Source: Kappaphycus alvarezii
Taxonomy: Eukaryota; Rhodophyta; Florideophyceae; Gigartinales; Solieriaceae
NCBI GenBank assembly: GCA_002205965.3
Contig: NADL03000662.1
Span: 372,001 to 436,000, forward strand
Reading direction: 5' to 3'
DNA length: 64,000 nucleotides
In this document: positions 57,760-64,000 of the stretch, one piece after another
How the letters are laid out: each line of letters starts with the position of its first letter
Position numbering within the stretch: position 1 is the stretch's first letter
Notes under the pieces: model-generated
Told to the model about the DNA's origin: nothing
What the model saw: the letters and a program-made list of their open reading frames with translations, nothing else
Database searches by the model: none
Translations under genes and position numbers: made by a program

Positions 57760-58486
57760 CGTTCGTCTTTTGTAGTAGCATCCGGGTAAATTTTTTTTGT
57801 CGTCAAACGGTAAAACTTGAGTGCCTTCGGAAGCCCTTTTTAAGCGCCGGTACCTTTGGAAAATGAAATAATTTTTCACTACCGGAAATCTACGTGGGAT
57901 CTTACTGAAACAAACGTAAACGATTAAATTTGGCTATAGTGCTTAATCTGTGCATATTTCTGGGCGCAACATATCATAGACGCGACGCACGTGGACCAAA
58001 ATGGCCAACATTTGAACACTCACTGCGGCCGCGCATTCGTGGATTACCTTTGCCATTGTCGTACACGGCAAACCTAGCGAGTCGAAAGCTAGTGGCATCA
58101 ACTTGCATCTACTGCACGTGACCGATGTGGTCCATCCGATTAGATCGTACAGTAGTTGTATAGTCGGATCCTGTAGTGTGCAGCATAGAAACTAATTGCT
58201 GTAAAACGATTGTTCATCCTAGTTTCAATTGTCCCGCGACTGGTCAGGAAAACGGAATTATTTCTTTGAGGGGTGGTCGTCAAACCATGTCGCACGAGGG
58301 ATTACGGGTTACTCTGGTTGAGAAAGATCCCCGTCGTGACTCAATTACAGACATACACATGTTAGGTTTCACAAGAGGAAAACGGACTGCACATGCGGGG
58401 AAGGCGGGTGGTGCAGCATCGCCGGGGCGCTTGCAAAAGCTTACAATTATGCCAAGTGGTGCGTTTGGTACAATCTCATGCATTGG
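57760..58486. other. Intergenic, no supported gene
   Basis: No motif-bearing frame seen. Confidence 0.4.
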
Positions 58487-58760
58487 CGTACAGTACAGTA
58501 CACTGTACAGTACAGTACTGTAACAGCGCTGTGCGCAGCCCTTCACTACGGAAGACAGTAGCGTAGAGGATGCGGTGCAGTACAGTACAGTACGGTACAG
58601 TACAGTATAATGGAAAAATAGATTGCGGGTGCAAGTTGGAGGAGCTGTAATCCTGTACCGTACAGTACAAAATCACGTTACTGTAAACGAGAGGTACAGT
58701 AGGAGTAGAAATGTTATGTACAGTACGGTATGTGTGAAGTGTAGTACAGTACACAGTAGT
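58487..58760. repeat. Dense cluster of ACAGT/ACTGT/ACGGT pentamer tracts
   Basis: Blocks at 58,487-58,522, 58,577-58,610, 58,656-58,696 and 58,716-58,758, with ACAGT and its complement ACTGT interleaved. Frames through this stretch are translations of the repeat. Confidence 0.85.
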
Positions 58761-59196
58761 GGAGGACGATGCAAAGTGCACGAGTTCAAGTTTACCACGA
58801 CTGTGAGTTGCCAGGAGATTGGAGAATGGCGAATGGGCGGAGCAGGTGGGCGGTCGAGGCTGCGGGTGCGGGTGCGCCAGGCGACCATGACCAATGCACG
58901 CTTGACCTACGACCAGCAAGTGTAGACAGGCATAAACACTCTTGTTGTACACGCACCCCGAAAGAGTCCATTACAGAATGATTTAATACTGTATACGCTG
59001 CACATTTCTGCAGAGCTTCCAACCGCAAATAAATGAAAACAAGAAAAAAAAAAAAACTCAAAAAAAACAAAACCACATGACTCAAACAACCGCACCAAAG
59101 CCGCACCCACTCACTGCTTTGTCTCCTTGCCCCAAATTTCCAGTTTCGAAAAACTCCGGAACGAGTCCCACCTGTCATCCCGCCCGCCCACATCCC

Positions 59197-59978
59197 TCAG
59201 ATCCAAACCTTGGTTTCCACGTCCCCCCCACAGCCTACCCTTCCGATCAACTCCATGCGCACAGCCCGTAATCCCCCCATCCCAACTCTCCCCATCCACA
59301 ACAACCCCTCCGCAACTTGCAACCCTCCCATCACCACCCTCCGCCGCTTTCCAAGGCCTTGCACCCACATTTTCCCCTCCCTCTCCCCGCTAGCATACAA
59401 CACTACACTCCTACCCTCCCCAACCATAATCACAATCCTCCCCCCCTCCCAACCGACCTCCGCTCCCGGTAAACTTAACTTCCAACTCACTTTTCCCCTC
59501 CTCCCAAACTTGTACAACACACCACCACGCAATAAAAACCTCCTCCGAACCAAAACACCCGTCCTCCTTCCCCTCATCCTCAACACCCCAACCATTCCCT
59601 CCTTTTCATCCCCCCTACCAACCCACAACACTCCCTCCTCCTCTTCCCTCCCACGACCGCCGTCCCCCCCCCACTCGCACTCCCCGTCTCCCAACTCGTT
59701 GAAGTATCCGTTTCGCTAGAGCTTGTAAACATGCCGTGTGACATTTGACGTGTCCATCTGGCGCGTTGTAACGCCTGTTGACGTGCGAGACGACCGGTAG
59801 GAACATGAGGGGGTGGCAGTTGTTTGAATGACGAGGTGCGACGGGGAGGGGGCTTTGTGACGCGTAGGGCGTCGGCATAGCGGGGAAAGGCTGGGGTGGA
59901 ATGGGTGGTGTAGGTGGCGGCGACATCGACGCCGAGGGCGTTGAGATGCATGAGGGAGGTGAGACCTAGGGTGGTCAT
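59197..59978 (-). CDS. Pleckstrin-homology (PH) domain protein with a homopolymer frame step
   Basis: ATG at 59,978, in the context AAACACCATG after a C-rich leader. The N-terminal half reads TTLGLTSLMHLNALGVDVAA and contains a basic, Ser/Pro-rich part (PPPRRTSSFKQLPPPHVPTG). After a run of nine C (59,664-59,672) the open phase changes. The downstream phase gives a PH-type domain: GMVGVLRMRGRRTGVLVRRR, FLLRGGVLYKFGRRGKVSWK, LSLPGAEVG, VVLYASGEREGKMWVQGLGK, with the W near the end that typifies the last PH helix. A run longer by one base would put both halves in one frame of about 260 residues. PH domains bind phosphoinositides or proteins at membranes. I see no other catalytic domain. The short family is unassigned. 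Confidence 0.6.
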
Positions 59979-59995
59979 GGTGTTTGGTTTGTGGA

Positions 59996-60060
59996 GGTGG
60001 GTGGAGGAGAGGTGGGGGGGTGGGGGTGGGGGTGGGGGGGGTATATGGTGAGGGGAGGGA
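59996..60060. promoter_or_regulatory. G-rich quadruplex-prone tract upstream of the PH gene
   Basis: The plus strand has runs of 7, 5, 5 and 8 G separated by single T (about 60,015-60,041). On the coding (minus) strand this is a CCCCC-rich leader starting about 40 bases before the ATG. Confidence 0.55.
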
Positions 60061-60461
60061 AGTGGGTGCGGTTGGGGCAAGGGAAAGGCGTTTATGTGTT
60101 GGACGGTGGCGGAGGGGTAGACGTGGCGATGGTTGTCGCGAGAGAGGAGGGGGCGGTGGAATGGTGTTTTTGGGTTGTTTTTGTTGAGAGTGGTAGTGTG
60201 GTTGATTGGCACGGTGGATGGGCGCTTTTGTTGAGCATGATTGTTGCGTGTTGATTGGTTTTTGGTTTTTCTTTCTATGCAAATTTGTCGGAAAACATTT
60301 GTGGATTTATTGGCATGGAATGGAAATGTGCTGGCTCATAACATTAATTATGGTGTTTGTTAAAATTGGAATTATATATTTGACACAAACCAACGTGTGC
60401 CACGCGTCTCCTCTTGCTAGCATGATTTCCCCAAAAATATATATTTTCAATTTACACAAAA

Positions 60462-60922
60462 TTACAATAGACCAAAACCCAAAACCCAAAACCCTCTTAC
60501 ATACTGTACATACTGTACTACTCCGTACAGCACTCTTGCTCGAATCAAATCTTCAACATTCCTAGCCCAATAACCGCCAACCGGTCCCCCGCCCCACTCG
60601 TCCGCCCCAATCCACCACTCATCCCTTCCATTTGCCAGTCGCCATTTCATCCCACAAACCCCATCATCCGCACGGAGATCAACCACCCCCGTCCCCAACT
60701 CAACACTCAACCTACTACTGTATGTTGCCTATACCCACCCACACCCTGCCCATTTCTCCACTCTCCCACATGCGCCCCAACCCTCTCGAATCCACCCATC
60801 CACCTCATCTTTCCCTCTCTCATATCCTCCCTCACCCCAACTACCAGTCCCCAGGCATCCCAAAGCATGATCTCATGCCCCAAGCACCTCTTCAATACCA
60901 GCCACTCAAAACAGACCACCAA
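60462..60922 (-). CDS. Candidate uncharacterised coding region, two frames
   Basis: Two overlapping minus-strand frames (60,922-60,707 and 60,710-60,462) carry protein-like text, such as CFEWLVLKRCLGHEIMLWDA and then SVELGTGVVDLRADDGVCGM, KWRLANGRDEWWIGADEWGG, YWARNVEDLIRARVL. The frames meet near 60,707. No family recognised. It could be the C-terminal part of a longer gene. Confidence 0.35.
60497..60527. repeat. Short TACTGTACA cluster
   Basis: TACATACTGTACATACTGTA followed by CTACTCCGTACAG, a variant of the pentamer tracts. Confidence 0.5.
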
Positions 60923-61244
60923 ACTTTCGTCACACCCTTGCGTCTCGTTTTATCCAAGTCGCTTCCCATATGACCTTTTGACTTTGCAATCCATCGGCCA
61001 CTCTCATGGGTCATGCCCTTTGCCCACAAGTGACGGTGCAAGTAGCATCTGTCATTGCAGAGAGTCACGCAGACGGGCGTGAAGAGGCGGGTGTGCCAGA
61101 TAATATGTACAACAGCACTTGATTTGCACATGTGTAGATAAAGTGCTCAGGCATGTGCACACTGCACACCGATCATGTTTCCTGTCGCGGCACCTTACTC
61201 GCAAAGTACGGGCATCATCAATGGCCATTCAATTGCGGCAATCG

Positions 61245-61692
61245 CAGTACTTTACAGTACACAAGCTGTGTCGTTCCAGTCATCATGTTACATGGGTTTT
61301 GCTCTCCAATACTGTACAGTACTGTGCTGTAATGCATTACTGTAATCAAGGGTGTAATTACGCCCGCACCACGACGCTCCCTTTATAATTGCAATGTCGA
61401 AATCCCAATTACGAAAATCCTTCCCCTCAATTTGTACACGTGTCTGTAGTAGAGTTACGGAGGGGCTGCTGCTGTTGCAGTACAGTATTGGTGGCCTCGG
61501 AACACGCCTTGCTATCCACCCATAACAAATCAAGCGATACACAGCTACCATCGGATATGATTCTGCCCACATCTTGCTCTAAATCTCAACAAAAAATCCC
61601 ACCCTCCTCAACACTTAATTTACAGTAAACCACAGTACAGTACATGGTAAGCCTCCCAATCCTACCTCTCATCTACAGTGCTGTACAGTATC
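61245..61692. repeat. Scattered ACAGT/ACTGT tracts
   Basis: Short tracts at 61,249-61,262, 61,309-61,344, 61,478-61,489, 61,620-61,646 and 61,674-61,692. Confidence 0.65.
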
Positions 61693-62651
61693 TACCGTTT
61701 CATCGAGCGAGCATTGGCACCCTTGCTCATCTCCGGCTAACCTTGGCAGCGCTCCTATCCCGCTCTGCCCGACTGTCTCCATCAACTCTTTTTCTTCCTC
61801 CTGCCACCCACAACAACAACAGCCCGGTAATCACCACAAAACAAGAGCATGGTCATGCTCTTTCTCGCCCCGCCCGTCTCCCTCCCTCTCCTTCCGCCAC
61901 CGAAACCCCCGCCCTCCCATCCCCTCCATCCATACCTCTCCCGTCCTCCATTTACCCCAACCTCCCCGCACCCCTCTCTCCGCACCCCTCTCCCCCCACA
62001 CTCCACCCGCCTCCCCTCCGATCCCACATCACCCTCTCCCGTTCCATAGTCATCCTGGCCGACTACCTCGCCGACCTCATCGTCCTCGACCTTTTCTCAG
62101 ACCTTATCAACTCTCCCACCCCGCTCCCTTCCCTCCTCTCCTTTCTCATCGCCCTCCCCCCGCAGCCCTTCTCTCCCACTTTCTTCTCACCCTTCCCCCT
62201 CTCTTTCATTCCGTCCCCCTCTTTCATCTGCTCCCGCCCTCCTTTTCCTCCCCCCGTCCCGATCTCTTCTACCCCCTCGCCAATTCCTGTGCCCTCGCTC
62301 TCGTTCCGCTAACCCTCATCGCAGGCTGTGCCGTCCAAATCGATGGCATCCTTCCCATCTTTTGTGAAACTTTCGCCGTCACCGTATGTTCCATCTGCGC
62401 CTTATCTCCCTTGTGGTCAACAAAGAGGCCCGCCAACCTCTCTCCAACCACACCATCCAAACCCCCACCCACGCCGTGTCTGGTTTGGAGCGCTCTTGTT
62501 GATCACCGTTGGATCACTGCTCGTAATGATCGAGTTGCACACCGCGCCGCTCCTGTGCCCACAGCAACCAGGCAGAGGCCAAAGATCCGACGACCTGATC
62601 AACCTGGGAATCACCCGGAGAGATGACCCAATTCAGTTTTGTACACACTAA
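61644..62651 (+). CDS. Candidate membrane protein in several frames, low confidence
   Basis: The frame 61,644-62,312 is Pro/Ser-rich but has a hydrophobic, acidic segment, SIVILADYLADLIVLDLFSD. In other phases 62,280-62,400 reads LANSCALALVPLTLIAGCAV and 62,470-62,540 reads WFGALLLITVGSLLVMIELH, both membrane-like. The strand is C-rich, which can produce false open frames, and no family is recognised. Homopolymer frame steps like those in the PH gene could explain the phase changes. Confidence 0.3.
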
Positions 62652-62947
62652 AGGTCCCCGCACCGCTCCCAGTTGCATCTTCTGACTTTTTTTCGGCGCG
62701 CTGTTGCCACCCGCGCCCTCCGTTCCTCTCTATACCCATCCCGTTCTGTCTCTTCTGTGGCTCCCTTTTCTGCAAGTTCCTCATACGCTTTTGGACCATG
62801 CAATCGGAACACCCCAATTTCGACTCGAGTCCTGAGAATGTCAAACTTGTCGTTTGCATCTCGAATAACATCATGATCGAATCTGTCTGCGGTGCCGCGT
62901 CGACCATACCCTGTCCTCTTGCCGCGTAGCTTCTGCCATTGCGCCAT
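62648..62947 (-). CDS. Uncharacterised 99-codon frame
   Basis: ATG at 62,947. The reading is soluble and charged (GRRGTADRFDHDVIRDANDK, FDILRTRVEIGVFRLHGPKA, YEELAEKGATEETERDGY). The opposite strand at 62,673-62,876 gives an Arg/Ser-rich frame resembling a mitochondrial presequence (FFRRAVATRALRSSLYPSRS). Only one of them can be a gene, and I cannot decide which. Confidence 0.3.
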   Translation of the reverse strand: MAQWQKLRGKRTGYGRRGTADRFDHDVIRDANDKFDILRTRVEIGVFRLHGPKAYEELAEKGATEETERDGYREERRARVATARRKKVRRCNWERCGDL

Positions 62948-63476
62948 GCACTCCGACTCCCTTGCAGACCGCTAAGCGCACTCTGTGTTTCTCCCTAGCT
63001 CCAGCCACCATCCATGAGCGATGGAACCCTCGCGCTTCTCATCGTGCACTTCACAGAGACACCGTCTTCTTGTCCGCCCTTGTCCGCCCCAACCTTTGCT
63101 GTCCTGACGCCACACATCTGTTTCCCCATTATTTCTTTCTTCGCCACTGCGACCACAAGCACCTCAAAGCCGTCCACATCTGTATCTACATCGCGACTAG
63201 AATCAACAAATTCAATTCTGGCCCAATGTCAACGTCATCGGGTACAGAATACCCCAATCTGACCACCGAGCCCTCCCCAACTGAGAAAAAGGAGCGCATT
63301 CAACACCTGCGCCGTGTACCCACCTCCATACCTTCCTTGCAGCTCACAATGGCCGCCGCATCAGTCCGCCGCACATATCGGCTCACTCGTGTCTCAGCAA
63401 GCGTTGGAGGAACGGTGAGGCATGAAACGAGGTCGTTGTCTTGTTCTTTAAAGACATGTTGCATAGAGTTACACGT

Positions 63477-63515
63477 GGCCTGCTGCGTGTCATGACTCAT
63501 GACACGCAGCAGGCC
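63477..63515. repeat. Perfect 39-bp palindrome
   Basis: Two 19-bp arms, GGCCTGCTGCGTGTCATGA and its exact reverse complement, separated by a single C. It can form a long hairpin or cruciform. Confidence 0.95.
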
Positions 63516-64000
63516 CCCATCATGACTTATGAGGCCGGAAATGCGGGCCAAGGCAGATTTTGGCTGGAGATGGGCAAATGGCGGCGACAAGAGGGACGGA
63601 AGGACCTGGCTTGGGCATGTTTGGCGGGCCGTGTGGCGGTAGGTATTTATTACTTTACATCGAACTCCGTTTATTCTAGCATCCGAGGAGAGGGCGGAGA
63701 TGGAATGGAATGAAGAAAAGGGAATGGTGTTTGGTTTGGTGGCGTGGGGAACGGTGGGGTTAGTTGAGGAGGGTGGGTGTTAGGGCGGGTAAGGAGGCAT
63801 GGTGCGTGGTGGGGGAACGCGCAGGGCGGCCAGAGGAGGCGGAGGAGAGGGGAGGGGCGATTAATGAGAAGTATGAATAGCGAGTGACATGACATCATTC
63901 GATGGGAGTACGTTAATAGCAATGGCGGTGGTGACGAATCGGGTTTCGGCGAGTCGCATGATGGTGATGCTAACCATTGCCAGCAACCCCATTTTCTTGA
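63516..64000. other. G-rich end of window, no supported gene
   Basis: Plus strand is G-rich from about 63,560. Frames on both strands lack motifs. Confidence 0.4.

Noticed and set aside
62962-63495. 177-codon plus-strand frame
   Set aside because: Runs into the 39-bp palindrome, no motif, and competing frames on the other strand.
1-64000. CRISPR arrays, bacterial operons, rRNA genes
   Set aside because: No regularly spaced repeats, no ribosomal RNA text and no operon-like packing; the sequence is eukaryotic.

Overview
This is nuclear DNA from a eukaryote whose introns look few and short: a 98-bp GT-AG intron is supported in a secreted-protein gene, and a second is only a candidate. The window carries Copia retrotransposons, LINEs and PIF/Harbinger-type DNA transposons mixed with compact host genes. 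A plant-type putative methyltransferase, long pyrimidine-rich leaders on some coding strands and the Copia-heavy repeat load would fit a red alga of the Florideophyceae. That assignment is an inference from general impression and could be wrong.

Layout. Bases 1-9.3 kb hold the end of a Copia gag fossil (minus strand), a small two-frame gene, a degenerate repeat tract and one complete-outline old Copia element (2,530-9,273, LTRs about 15% diverged by eye). Bases 9.3-16.8 kb are a GC-rich gene island: a coiled-coil protein, a decayed cysteine-rich protein, a plant-type PMT-like methyltransferase spread over several frames, and an FCP1/NLI-type phosphatase-like protein. Bases 16.8-28.9 kb are a gene-free desert that becomes strongly AT-rich.

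Bases 28.9-39.9 kb are a transposon nest. A young Copia element (29,137-36,242, 300-bp LTRs with only two substitutions) sits inside the 3' end of a minus-strand LINE. It is followed by a two-gene PIF/Harbinger transposon with perfect 18-bp TIRs and an ATT target duplication. Bases 40-57.8 kb contain a secreted-protein gene, a LINE reverse transcriptase fossil, tiny LINE 3'-tail insertions, Copia integrase and LTR/PBS fossils, and a second DDE transposase. Bases 58-64 kb are a second GC-rich gene island with a PH-domain protein, low-confidence membrane-protein and other frames, and dense ACAGT/ACTGT pentamer tracts.

Three themes recur. (1) Host genes that look real by domain content (methyltransferase, PH protein, secreted protein) change reading frame; in two of them a step falls exactly on a C/G homopolymer, and the two LTRs of the young Copia also differ by homopolymer length. 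Sequencing or assembly error therefore competes with real pseudogenisation. (2) A LINE family leaves minimal 3'-end copies of 42, 72 and 168 bp with perfect 8-10 bp target duplications. (3) The young Copia carries a long antisense coding region between RNase H and the 3' LTR, with possible cysteine-peptidase-like motifs; it is the best candidate here for something undescribed.
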